64,000 bases of DNA, taken from the NCBI GenBank assembly GCA_031763025.1, contig JASSKH010000023.1, positions 5,917,501 to 5,981,500 of the forward strand, in the 5' to 3' direction. Origin of the DNA: Macrocystis pyrifera (lineage: Eukaryota; Sar; Phaeophyceae; Laminariales; Laminariaceae). Numbering within the stretch: the stretch's first letter is position 1; each line of letters starts with the position of its first letter. Below the pieces are notes generated by a model that made no database searches, was not told where the DNA came from, and was given only the letters and a program-made list of their open reading frames with translations. A program made the translations under genes and the position numbers. Shown in pieces: positions 21,130 through 33,000 of the stretch.

Positions 21130-21300
21130 GTAGAGGTAGGAAGGAACCTGCGGGTACTCGCCAGAAACGGGTACCCGCCAATTTTTGGACCCCCGGCTCT
21201 GTCCTACCCGCCGGGTATTGCCGTTTTGACGGGTACTCGGGTATACGGGTATCCGGCGGGTTAACGGGTACCGGGCGGGTACCCGGCGGATACCCGGCAA
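21130..21300. repeat. GGGTACCCG-type degenerate palindromic repeats
   Basis: CGGGTACTCG, CGGGTATACGGGTATCCGGC, CGGGTACCGGGCGGGTACCC. A second cluster is at 22415-22590. Confidence 0.75.
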
Positions 21301-22414
21301 TTGTTTTGAAGTTTTTTCTCCCGGTTTCAGTGCCGCGAGGACGAACGAGTTTGTTGTGGAAGATACACCTGTGGGTACTCCAGCAGTACTACGAATAATA
21401 ATTTGTTCTATAATCGAAACGACCAGTACGAACAGTTTTGATTGTTGATTCGATACGTAAGCCGCCTAAAGGTGCCTTTTCTGTCTCGTGTATTATTTCT
21501 CCTTTGCGCGGGCGTGTTACGGGGTTTGAATGTTTGAATGCGCGAAAAAAACGTAAAAATATGCTTCACGTGTGCGGGGGTCTCCCTCGCAGAAGACTGC
21601 AGTGCACAGTTTCCGACCCACTGCATGTCGTATACCAGGTATCGGAGAGTAGCGATAATGAAAATATGGTATACCAGGTATTTAATAGCAACATAGGTAT
21701 TGACTCTGTATTACTCAATTACTGCTGATGTTCCTGTTGCAGTGTTGCGGAGCGGCACCGGATAGCACATCACGGGTAGCAAGAACATTTTCGTGTGAAA
21801 ACACACACACACACCTGACACCTGCACACATCACTATTAATACTCGTACACCGTCTGTGCTCGAAAAATCGCAGAACTCGGGAACGGAAAGAAAACAAAT
21901 AAAGCTTGAAAGAAACAAGTACATGGTTGACTCGCAAAGAAGCGGTTACCCACACCTGTACCCCTGAACTCAGTAGGGGCCCGAGGCCAGCATCGCTGCA
22001 CACCCGGCTAGATGTATCGACTCGCACAAGCACACTTGGATAGGGAAAGCTGGTGATATAAACTGCGCTATAGTCGGTGACATTCTCAGGTCTCTATGTC
22101 GGTTACCGTACACGAGGCGGTTCAAGTAACAGCATGCAAGCCTACGCACCAGCACTACAGCTTTCGGCGGGAACGGCAGCAAGACCGCTACCCGCGGGCA
22201 ATTCCTTTTGCCGAGAGGCAGCGGTAGAAACTTCGCCGCAGGTATTGCCCGTGCTCGAGTGCTAGCTCATTGTGCCCAGCCGGTAGCGTGTGACGATATT
22301 GCCGTGTGCGTACCCTCGTGTAATTTTTGCTTGGCATGTGCGATGTCCGAGCATGTGTGTGTGTTTTAAAGGGTTTCCTAGAGGTATTGTACAGGCATAC
22401 TTAACCCGAAATAT

Positions 22415-22590
22415 GGAATACCCGCGGGTTCTCGGATACCCCGCGGGTACCTGGGAACCCGATTCTCGACGACGCACTTACCCGCAGGCTCCGAAAACCC
22501 GCGGGGATTGAGCTCGGACCCCTACCCGTCCAACGGGTAGGACCCGTCCGGGTATACCCGCCGGGTACCCGGGTAATAGAAATCAGGGTC
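22415..22590. repeat. GGGTACCCG-type degenerate palindromic repeats, second cluster
   Basis: ATACCCGCGGGTTCTCGG, CCCCGCGGGTACCTGGGAAC and GCCGGGTACCCGGGTAA. Same word class as 21130-21300. Confidence 0.75.
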
Positions 22591-22667
22591 CTACCTCTAC
22601 AACTCCCTGCAAACAACTCGGACACCAAGTTGTGTCATCCCCCAACCTCGGAATGGCCGTCGCTCTA

Positions 22668-22772
22668 TTACGGGGGTCCATAGTTAATAGGACCTATGGT
22701 ACACATAAAAACCTATATATTTACCTATTTTTACTAGCAATGTTTGGTCCTATTTACTATGGTCCCCCGTAG
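22668..22772 (+). mobile_element. Family A MITE, copy A12
   Basis: Near-consensus, TA flanks. Confidence 0.85.
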
Positions 22773-23212
22773 TACTCAATCGTCTCTTTCCACTAATACT
22801 TCGAAGTGTGTGCATATACGAGGCACTCCGATCGTACCAGGTGTCAGTGGGAGACAGCCGTATACACGATCATCACTCTGTCCCTATATTTTGACCATTT
22901 TATTTGATGTTTTTAGTGTACAATCGTTCCTCCTACCCACGGACAAGAGTTGTACTTTATAGCAATACACGCGCTGGGTCAGCCCAACGGAGGTCAATGC
23001 TCCACCTTGGTACTGTTGCTGTTGGGATGGAGGTTTACTACTGCTTGTAGGGACTACTGCTGGTGTCGTGCCTCTGGTACAATGTCGGAACTGTAACGAG
23101 GGTTTCTCGAGTACGTAAACACTGCCGGTATGTATGCGCAAGGTGCTTCGCGTCGCGGGCAGTTCCGCCCGCTGCGCTCGCTCACGCGGAAGAACGGACG
23201 GAACAGGTAATA

Positions 23213-23317
23213 TTACGGGGGACCATAGTAACTAGGACCAAATATTGCTATTAAAAATAGGTAAATATGTGTTTTTTTGTGTATACCATAGGTCCTATTA
23301 ACTATGGACCCCCGTAG
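23213..23317 (-). mobile_element. Family A MITE, copy A13
   Basis: Reverse orientation, near-consensus arms, TA flanks. Confidence 0.85.
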
Positions 23318-23482
23318 TAGATGGTCCACAAGTTTAGGTGCGAACAGGCGACTTGCAAACGCCGAGAGCTCCATGCTCCAGCAAAACAACCCGGACGCCG
23401 TATGCATGTATGTATGATTGTACGTAGGTACGTAGATGCGCGAAAGAGAGAGCACAGCATGGCACAGCAGCACCGCACGGCG

Positions 23483-23521
23483 ATGCGCTGCGCTACGCTG
23501 CGCTGCGCTGCGCTGCGCTGC
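23483..23521 (+). repeat. GCGCT pentanucleotide repeat
   Basis: Tandem CTGCG/GCGCT units. Confidence 0.85.
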
Positions 23522-24500
23522 TGCGTGAGATGAGCAAGGATGGGTGTACCTTTCTTGCGATTCTATGTGGTGCTTGGTCCTTCGGATGATACCTGGTATG
23601 TACGATAGCTACTGTACCGCTGCGCTGCTGAGCTAGCGCTGCTTCACTGAGCTGGAGCCGAGCTGGGTGTGATTTGTGCCTTTATTTATGCTATGTCACC
23701 TGGTGTCGTGAATTACTGCATGTGTGGAAGGGACTACATATCTCGCTCAGTTTTGACTGCTTTTCGATTCAGATTTGAGTTCCGAAAAATATTTTTTCAG
23801 TTGTTTTTCAATTTTGTTTTTCGGACTTTTTGTCTTGAATTTAGCGTGGGAGCGGCGATCTCGCTCAGTTTTTTTTACTGCTTTTCGATTCTGACTCGAG
23901 TTTTTGAAGATGAATATTTTGACTTCTTTTCGGCACTTGAAAAAAAAACTTTGAAATTATTGTGGGAATGTTTATCTTGGATGTAGTGTGAGCTGAGCTG
24001 AGCTGGGTGTGATTTCCGAAAAAACGGAAAAAAAAAAATATGAAAAAAAGAAAGAAAGCAAAGGAAGTCCAGAAGGGTTCCGGAAGTGATAGAAAGAGGC
24101 GGTTCTCAAGAAGGAGATTTGAGATGACAGGGATGTATCAACTACCGTTGTTCACCATCTTAGTGATCGAAGTCGGCAGGAGATGGAGGGGCTGGTTGAG
24201 GCACATCGAGCGCCACAGGTGGCGGATGTGGTAAGGGGTTGGGCGCGTGGACGCCCGTAGGGGAAAAGCCCCAGCGCGGAAGCCTCCACTAGGTTTGTCC
24301 GAAAATCAATGTGCAGGGCAATATGGTGAACTGTGGCAGACGGACGTCAATGATGGCTTGGGGCTCCAGCTTGCTTTGTCTTGTGTTGCTTCGGCGCTGA
24401 CTATAAAAAAAAGCTCGGGCGCATGACTTTTACGAGCACCTTCGCAACCATCATTTTTTTTTCTTGAATTTGCAAGTTCAATTCCCCCCCCCAAACAACG
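23522..24500. other. No gene recognised; carries a flank repeat of the hAT copy
   Basis: AT-rich. The segment 24090-24150 (AGAGGCGGTTCTCAAG... AGGGATGTATCAACTA) has a diverged direct copy at 26740-26795, just beyond the hAT element. Direct repeats of CGATCTCGCTCAGTTTT-like sequence occur at 23742 and 23857. Confidence 0.5.
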
Positions 24501-25959
24501 AAAAATTTACACCCCGGATAACGTAACACTTGACGTTTTATGTTAATGTTAGGCGCCAGGGAAAAATAATCGTAGCCTTAAGCTGCTACGTGAACTGCCG
24601 TCTGGATTTTGTGATAACATTCTCGTAGTGTTCGTGTGTCACGATATTGGCGGGCGATCGCGTAACATTACCATAGCTATATTGATCCCGTATTGACCGC
24701 AGTATGTGTGTCACGGTGTTTGGGTAGGCAGTCCATAGCGAGTATCAACCATGTTAGTGTGTTGGCGGAAGTTCTAGTGGCTATCGTAAACACACGTTGA
24801 AGGGATAACGTAAACGTTATGACTATGTTACCGTGTTAGCGACAGCAGCCCGTGGCGAGTGAAGTTATGTTCAGTGTGTCAGCGGAGTTCTCTCACTTGC
24901 TACCGCAACACGTTTTGGACGGATAACGTACGCGGCCAACTAAACGCTTGCGTAACGCTTTGCTGATGTGTTGGCGGAATCCCTGGTGGCTATTGTAACC
25001 CACGTTAGATGGATGACGTACGTATGTGGCCAGTATAGCGTTGTCAGTATGTTACCGTACCAACCGCAGCGGCAGTCCGTACCGAGCGACATTTATGTTG
25101 GGATGTTAGCGGAAGTCTTGCCACCATAACATGCGTCAAACGGATATCGTGCATGACCGATAGAACACTAGCGTGATGTTATTGTGTTACCTGGTAGATC
25201 GTGTGCGACTTGAGTAGTAACAAAACTAAGCAGATGACACACATCCCCAATCTAACATCAACAATGTGTTACTGCTGTGTTATCTCGTACGTGCGAGTAC
25301 GCAGATTGCGTTATAGATGGATAACGTACTGGCGGGGGATCCCCTCCTAAAAATCCCCTGCTTTGGGGTGTCAAACATATGGAGGGTTTTTTTTTACCGG
25401 AGATGCCATGTTATCCTCCCCTCCCGGGGATATTTTTGTAGGTTTTCCCTACTGGGATATCGGCGAAATTGGATGACACGACAACATAACGTTACTCCGC
25501 GACGCCGCTTAACCACTAACACAGGTAACACATGTTAGCTCTCGGGAACAACCGTAGGGTAACGTCGCAACATCACGTTGGAACGACTTCGGCCCCAACG
25601 GTAAACTCAGTAACATAAAGCCCGGATTGAATATTTTGGTAACACAGTACGTAACGGAATGTTAAAATCAGATACCCCGGTATTTATTGACGATAACACC
25701 GCAGCTAATGTTAAGAGAGGCCTCCGCATTTGAGCTAACATCCTAGCTTAATGTTACGTGTCGGCCGGCTTAGACTGTAACGTTGCCTACGCAAGTTAAA
25801 TGTTGCGTTATCCGACCCCAAGGCAATCAGACGGGGCGTCCGAATGACGTGGTGCTTGTAATAATGCTGGCCACTACGTGACGTTATGTTGGTGTGTTAT
25901 TTGTAACATAATGTTAGGTTGTTATGTGTAAGACTCCTCTTAAGGGTAACACTATGCTA

Positions 25960-26068
25960 TTACGGGGGTCCATAGTTAATAGGACCTATGGTATGCATAA
26001 AAACCTATGTATTTCCCTATTTTTACCAACAAAATTTGGTCCCGTTAACTATTATGGACCCCCCGTAG
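25960..26068 (+). mobile_element. Family A MITE, copy A14, nested in hAT copy 2
   Basis: The site in hAT copy 1 (about 10870) reads AATGTTAGTGTGTCAC without the insert, giving a clean TA target. Confidence 0.85.
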
Positions 26069-26204
26069 TAGTGCGTTATGTCTAACGCTGCGTATACAGT
26101 AATATTATGTTATCGTGTCAGGAAATATGCGGATGTCGATCCGGGCATGTCAGAGTGAAAATATTACGTATATGGTCAAATCCTAACATTGTGTTGCAGT
26201 GTCA

Positions 26205-26309
26205 TTACGGGGAACCATAATAAATAGGACCTACGGTACACACGAAAACCTGTACATGTACCTATTTTCACCAACAATATTTGGTCCTATCTACTATGGC
26301 CCCCCGTAA
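26205..26309 (+). mobile_element. Family A MITE, copy A15, nested in hAT copy 2
   Basis: Absent from the matching part of hAT copy 1 (about 11115). Confidence 0.8.
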
Positions 26310-27002
26310 TAACACAAGCACAGATCACGGTGTATTACAATGATGCTGTGCTAGAGCTGGGCGAGATCGAGCAGAAGCGTAGCGCTAAGGCGTGTGCACG
26401 TTCGTGGGTTTCCAGTTAACACTGTGTTGCCGCGTCACCGTGAATGCTCCTCAAGTGCTGTCACTATGTTAGTACGTTACCACGCTCCTGCGTTGGGCCC
26501 CATGACGTAGATGAGTGTCATCCGACGAGTGTTACGTTATCGGAGGTGTGAAAAAGCTGCAAAAAAAAGTTGAAAAGTTAAAAAAAAAAACGAGTTCGCA
26601 CAAACCAGATTCAAAGGAGATCGTACATAGTAAAAAAAACGAAGAAACAATTGAAAAAATGGAAAAAGTGAAACTGAAAAAACGAATGTACTAAAAAACG
26701 CGTGAGAAAACAAAGAAAAGCGGGAAAGGTCCCGCAAGTAATAGAAGGAGGCGGTGTTCGAGTGGGAGCTCTGAGAGGCCAGGGATGTACCAACCGAGTA
26801 CGCTCAGGATCAGTAAATGCATCTATAAGTAAGTCTGTACCAGGTGTTTGTGAATGACTCGCGCAATTGCATTGCCCGCACATGGCCGCTCTTTACTCGT
26901 TTCCTTTCGTTTGTCCCCATTGCTTTTTCTCCTTCCCTCCCTTTTCGTCCCCCCCCCCCCCCCCCCCCCCGCCCGCCCCCCAATCAAATTGCGTGACTGC
27001 CA

Positions 27003-30000
27003 CGCCTACTTTCGCGGAACCCCTTCTGGGATCCCCAAAGCGGCGCCCTGGACATCATGGTGGTGGAGCACGAGGACGGCGTCATGTCGTGCACCCCGTT
27101 CCACGTCCGCTTCGCCAAGGTGATTTGTCCGGTGTTCTGCGATACGCACACAGATGTTACAGATAGAAACAGATGCCTGGTACAGCACATAAGATGCATG
27201 CACGCATCACCTCCACCTCCGTCCACGCTCACCCTCTCATCTCCACCGGCACAACGGCCAAAACCAACGCCGATGCCAACACAAAACCGAAACCAGCCCC
27301 AACACCAACACCTGCGCCAACACCAACACCCAACACCCATCACCAACATCCATCACCAACATCCAACACCCAACACCGAACACCGAAGACTTACCATGAA
27401 CGCCAATGTCAACACCCAACACCAACACCCAACACCAACATTCAACACGCAACGCTAACATCGAACACTTAACATGAAGGCCAGTGCCAACACCCAACGC
27501 CAACACCCAACACTAACACCCATCATCATCATCACCCAAACACACCAATGCCAACACCCGACACCATCGCCAACACCCGACGCAAACGACTCTGAGGGCG
27601 TAGGGGGTGCGTTTGAGCCGAGAGGCGTCTGCCTGCCGCCCGTCTCGCCTTATTTTTTTTGGCTACTATATACATTGTGGAGTAGTGACAATGCCTCTCC
27701 CTGCTGTCGAAACTCCGCCCCGGCTTTTCGAGAGCTCGGGGGTGCTGAGATAATGGTGGTGATGTTGTTGGTGATGGTGATGATGGTGATGGTGATGACA
27801 ATGGTGGTGGTGTTGGGGTGGTGGTCGTGATGTTGAGGGTGGTGGTGATGGTAATGACAATAATGTCATGAAGTTGATGATGATGCGCGTTCACTAACGT
27901 ATATTTTTGTCTAATTGTTCTGATAGCGCTGTATGGATGAATGTGCCCCCCCCCCCCCCGAGTGGACGTGTTCACGTTTTACTTTATTTTTATGCACCTT
28001 CTGTTCGTCTGTCTTGTCTGCCTGCCTGCCCCGTTGCTTTTTTTTTTCCCCCCGTCTTCGTTTTTGTTTCGCCTTCCGGTTGTTTTTTTCTTCCTGCTTG
28101 CTCCAGGTACACACTACGAGTTCTAGGGAGCGCGTGATCCAGCTCAGGGTGAACGGCCGTATTGTTCCGCTGTGCATGAAGGTGAGCGTGATCGTTTGTT
28201 GCTTTTCGCGCGAAACACCGACCGCTTTCCCATCGTAGGGCAGTGCCGGCAAACATAACCTCCGTCGATTGCCCTGCCTCACGCATCAAATTTCGTCGTC
28301 AGTTGCTCGCGCACGAAGTGTAGAGGTTTGTCCCTATTTTCTGAGTTACTCAGTTGTGGGCCTTAGCGGAGGGGAGGTCTGGGGAGGGGCAGGGGAGGGG
28401 GGGGGTGTACTCGATAGAAGAGCTGTACTCGATCTCATGGGTGGCCGTAGTCGTATGACCATAGACCCTCACATCCCTACAATGCCGGGACGGGGCACGT
28501 CGGGTTTTGACCGACCAGGCAGACATTGCTTGCACCAAGCGCGAAGTGCCGTGAGGTGTTGCGCGAGTCGCATGAAGGGTGAGCTGCATCCTACTTAGAA
28601 CCGCTTTAGAGGCGGATTTTCTTGCATATAGATGACAGCATCAATGAATTGATTTAATTTCTGGTGTGGCCATTTCCAGAGACAGCAATGGAATTACTAT
28701 GTAACTGCCTCGTGGGTGCCTCACCATATACACACTACGCGATACGATCATCCCCCTTGTGCGGAGTAAAGGTTCTCCCGGCACGAAAATGATCGAACTC
28801 GACCGCCAGCCGTGGTAACCGCCAAAAAAAAAAAAAAAAAAGGTACCTTGGCTGTCTAGCTCACGCAGTGAGAGGCGTGTTTTACAGGGTCGTCGCCAAC
28901 CGACGCCAACCCAACCTATATGGGGGTGGGGGGGGGGGAGGGGGAGACGGGCGGGTGGCGCTGCTGTATGTGGGTCGACGCGGGGGGGGGGGTGCAGAGG
29001 GGATAGCACACCGTGCGCAGTTACAGTAGATGTTGGGTATTTATACAATCGTCATCACAGTTGCGAGATCCCGATCACGCATATAACGTGTTGGTTCTAA
29101 ACACCCCCCAATCCCCCCCCCCCCCCCTGCCACCGCCGCCGCCGCCGCCGCCGCCGCCGCGCCTTCCTTCCCCTTCTTCCCTTGACCTTGGTGGCTTGCC
29201 CTCTGTGTTTTTGCATGGCACGACGCGGCGTGCCACGACACTACATAACACGCCGCTGCTGGAACACGTGTGCACGCGTGACGTACAGCTCGGAGCAGCG
29301 GGAGAGGCGTTTTTCGTTGAGCGAGTCCACGACCCCCCCCCGAAGGGACCTGATGACGTCGCCGCTTTCTTCCCCCGTGCATGGAGGCGGAGGAGAGGAG
29401 GGGGGCGGGGGGGGGCGTCAGTGGGATTCGTCCACCGCTCAAGACGACTGGGAATCGTAAGTTTCTTTGCGTTGTTTCTCGCTCTGTCTTTGTCTCTCTC
29501 GGGCGCGCGTCCGATTCCCACCACACCGCCGATTGCTACCCGCTGACTTGACGGCCGACCGCCTGTCTGCCGGTGCTCCGCAGGCGCCAGATCCGAAACT
29601 ACCAGCTGCTGAGCGACCTCTCTAGCGACGATGACGCGCCGTCGTACCGCGACTCCGCCAACATGCAGGCGGTCAATTTGCTGGAGGCTGCTAGCTCGCG
29701 CTCTCCATCACCAACGCCAGCGTCCCCTCGCCTGGCACCCGCGGCGCCCGCTAGACCCGCTGCTGCTGTTTCTTCGCCGAAAAATTCTGACATCGGGGGG
29801 GGAGAAGAAAGGGGGGAGGAGGAGGAGGAGGAGGAGGAGGAGGAGGGGTAGGGGGGGGGGGGGGGGGAGGGGGGGGGAGAGAGGAGGAGGACCGGGAGGA
29901 GGAGGAGGAGGAGGCACCGGCGGCGGTAGCAGTGGCAGTGGCGGTCGCGCGAGCCAAGACGTGGACGACATGAGCGAAACCATAGACGCCATCGTTGGAA

Positions 30001-33000
30001 GCGACTGGGGAGCGCAGCAGCAGCAGCAGCAGCATCAGCAGCAGCGCGAGAAGGAGGAGGCAGAAACGGAGACAACCGGGATCGACTCCGCCGGAGCGGT
30101 GGTGGAAACGGTAGCGGAAGCACCGCCGGCAACGGCGGCGCCGGTGGCTGCAGCGGTAGGAGCAGCGGCGGGGGGGGTTGATGAGGAGGAGGAGGAGGAG
30201 GAGCAGAAGGGGTTAGACGGGCGGAAGGCGGAAGTAGGAGACGCGGGAAGCGGGGGCGTTCTCCATGACGATAGCAGAGAGTGGAGCGATGGAGACGGAG
30301 ACGAGGAAGACAACGCAGACGGGTTCGGGGAGGGCGACGATGACGACGATGAAGACGACGACGAGGGTGCCGGAAGGAGCGGCGAGGGCGGAGGTGGAGG
30401 CGGGGGCGGGGGCGCGGACGGGAGCGGCAAGGCCGAGGCTCGCGAGGGAGAGGAGGGGAGCTGGTGGTGGAGCTGGACGTGGGGCGCCCTTCCTGTGAGG
30501 TGCGCGGAGAAGGCGTGGGGTGTGTGGTTGGGTGGGGGGCGGGTACGTGTGTGTAATGTGTGAGGGGTGTTTAGGTGGTGCTTGTGCTGATGGTGTTGGT
30601 GCTGGTGACATGGTTGCCGTTGTGGTCGTTGGTAGCAGTGGTCGTTGTCAGGGTCTCGCTCGCTGCTGCTGCTTCTGCTGCTTCTTTGCTGCTGCAGCTG
30701 TGTGCACGCCGGGGGTCTGTTTGTGCCCGTCCTTGGCGACGAAAATGTGGGAATTCTATAATACCAGATGGAGTTGTGAGTGGAGCATGCCGATCGGGCT
30801 CGGAGGGTGAGGTTTGTGTCGTTATCCGCCAAGGTCCCATGCGACGAAGTTGGTGGTTATTTTTTTTCAATGACCCTCGCCGACGTTGGTATCTCCGCCC
30901 CGTCCTCTTCTGGACCCCTTTCCCCCCTCCCTCCCTCCCTCCCTCCTTCCCTCCCTCCCTCCCGCTTGCCTCCCTCAGGAGAAAGCCCAAGAGCGCTCGA
31001 AGAAAGCACCAGGTGCGGCGCTCGAGAAGCAGGCGTGGTACCGGCGAAAGCTTGGTCGGCCCCTCTGCGGCCGAGGAGGCGAGACCGGGACTCGCCGCCG
31101 CGGATCCCACGGGAACCCCGCGTGCAGCTACCGCCTTCGCCTCCGCCGCCACCGCCACCGCCGCCACTGCTTCTGAGGCAGACGCCGCGGCCGGTGGGCA
31201 GAGTGAAGAGCCACTGTCGGTAGCGATGGCGGCTTCGATGGCTGCGGCGTCTGAAGCCGCGGTTGGAGGAGGGGGCGAAGTCGCGGCGGCGGCGGCGGCG
31301 GTGGGGGAGGTGGGGTTGCGGTGGCGGCGGTGGCGGCAGAGGTGGCGGCGGTGGTAGTGCCGTCAGCTGAGGGCGCGATCGAGCGCTCGGTGTCGGCCCA
31401 GGGTATCGCGGAACGAGCGGAGGGAGGTGGAGAAGCTAGCGTTGGCGAGGTTACGGCCTCGTCACGAAGCGTCAATGGCGGCGCCGGCAGCGTGGGCGTC
31501 GGCGTCGGTGGCGCGACGGTCGAGGACGCGTTGGCCGCCGAGGGAGTAGAGTCCGGAGCGGCGGCAGCGGCCGCGGCAGCGGCGGTGGCGGTGGCGATGT
31601 TGTCGTCCTCGAACTCAACGGAGAATGCGGCACCCTCCACCGCTACTGCTGCCGCAACGCGCGTACCGAGCGCGCACGCCAAAGATGAAGCCGTCGGTGG
31701 TGATGATGATGGTGGTGATGATGGTGATGGTGTTAGTTCCCGAAGTGAGGTGCTGCTGCATGGAGTGGGCGTGGCGGGGTCGCTGGAGGGCGGCAGTGAG
31801 CAGGACTCTCCGCAACTTCACGGAAAGCAGGGGTGTTTCACCTCTTCTGCTGCCATTGCTGTCCCCGCCGTGGACGCCGCTACCGCTGCAACCGCCACTG
31901 CCGCCGCCGCCGCCGCCGCTTCGGACCCTGACGATAGAGCTACCGGAAGGAAGGTGGACGTAGAGGTGGACAGAGGGGCCGACGGCACCGGGCAGGCGGG
32001 GGGCGGAGCCGCTGGCTGCGCTACCGATGATGGCCGAGTCGTTGCGGAGAAGACCGGGGCTGCGTTGGCTCGGGTGGAGCCGTCGGCGAGGGCAGAAGAA
32101 GATGAGCAGCTGGCGCGCTTGGCCCCCTGGATTGGACGCGGGGACGGCGGTGCTGGGAGTGATCCGCTCTTACCGCAGTCTTCGGCGCCGCCTTCGTCAC
32201 ATGCCTCGCCGACTGTAGTACCGGATCTCTCGCGCGACGACGACGATGACGGTGTGACGGCTGTGACGGCAACAGCGGCGGTGTCCGCTGCCTGTGATGG
32301 CGCCGCGAAAGACTCCGGCCGGCATGGTGGTGCGGGTGGTCAAGCTGCGGCGGGGACGGGGCAGGAGACGGGCGAGCGCTTGCTACCTTCTTCCTGTTGT
32401 TCTCCTCGGTCACCTCCTCCCTCTCCTTCTCGTCCTCCTCCTTGTTTGCGTGTGTCAAATAGCGTGGTCCGGGAAGCGGATGGCCGAGAGCCAAAGCCGG
32501 CCATCAACCCTCAGCGGTTAGTCGGCGCCGCAGTTCCTGTGGAGGACGCGCCAGCGGAGCACCCACCATCACCACCGCCGCCGCAATCGCCGGCACAGGC
32601 ACCGGAGCCGGAATCGGCAGCGGCCATGGTAACGGCAACAGCGGCTCCGGTCCCGGCTCCGGCGGCGGCGGCGACGGCGGCAGCAGTGGCAGTGGCAACG
32701 TCGAGGGGGGACGGGGAAAAGCATAGCGCAGGTAGCGGCAAGGGATCGACTTGCGGGGCCGGCGAGGTGTTAGCGCTGACGCATCTGTTCATGAGATCGA
32801 GGGAGGACAGCAGCTGCCTCCAACCGGCAGTCCGCAAGGATGAACCGGACGTCGAGGGCGCCGGAAGCTGTGGCATTCCCCCCCCCTCCGCTGCCGCGAC
32901 CGTCGCCGAAGGCGCCGCCCCGGCTAGCAGCGGGGAACGGCGCGCCTGATTTTGGCGTCCCTGCCCCCGATACTGTGGAAGGGGCAGGAGCAGGAGCAGG

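Larger units (their letters stand above)
24510..26550. mobile_element. hAT-like non-autonomous element, copy 2
   Basis: Collinear with copy 1 over its whole length: same ends, same internal terminal copy near 25797, and same GC-rich block (25332-25480 vs 10190-10365). The 8-bp flanks AAAATTTA / AAAAAGCT match poorly. It has two MITEs (25960-26068, 26205-26309), neither shared with copy 1. A TACCTGGTA lies at 25188. Confidence 0.7.

Noticed and set aside
30035-30832. 265-codon minus-strand frame
   Set aside because: It is antisense to lipin and consists of Ser/Pro/His runs mirroring the Glu/Gly coding strand.
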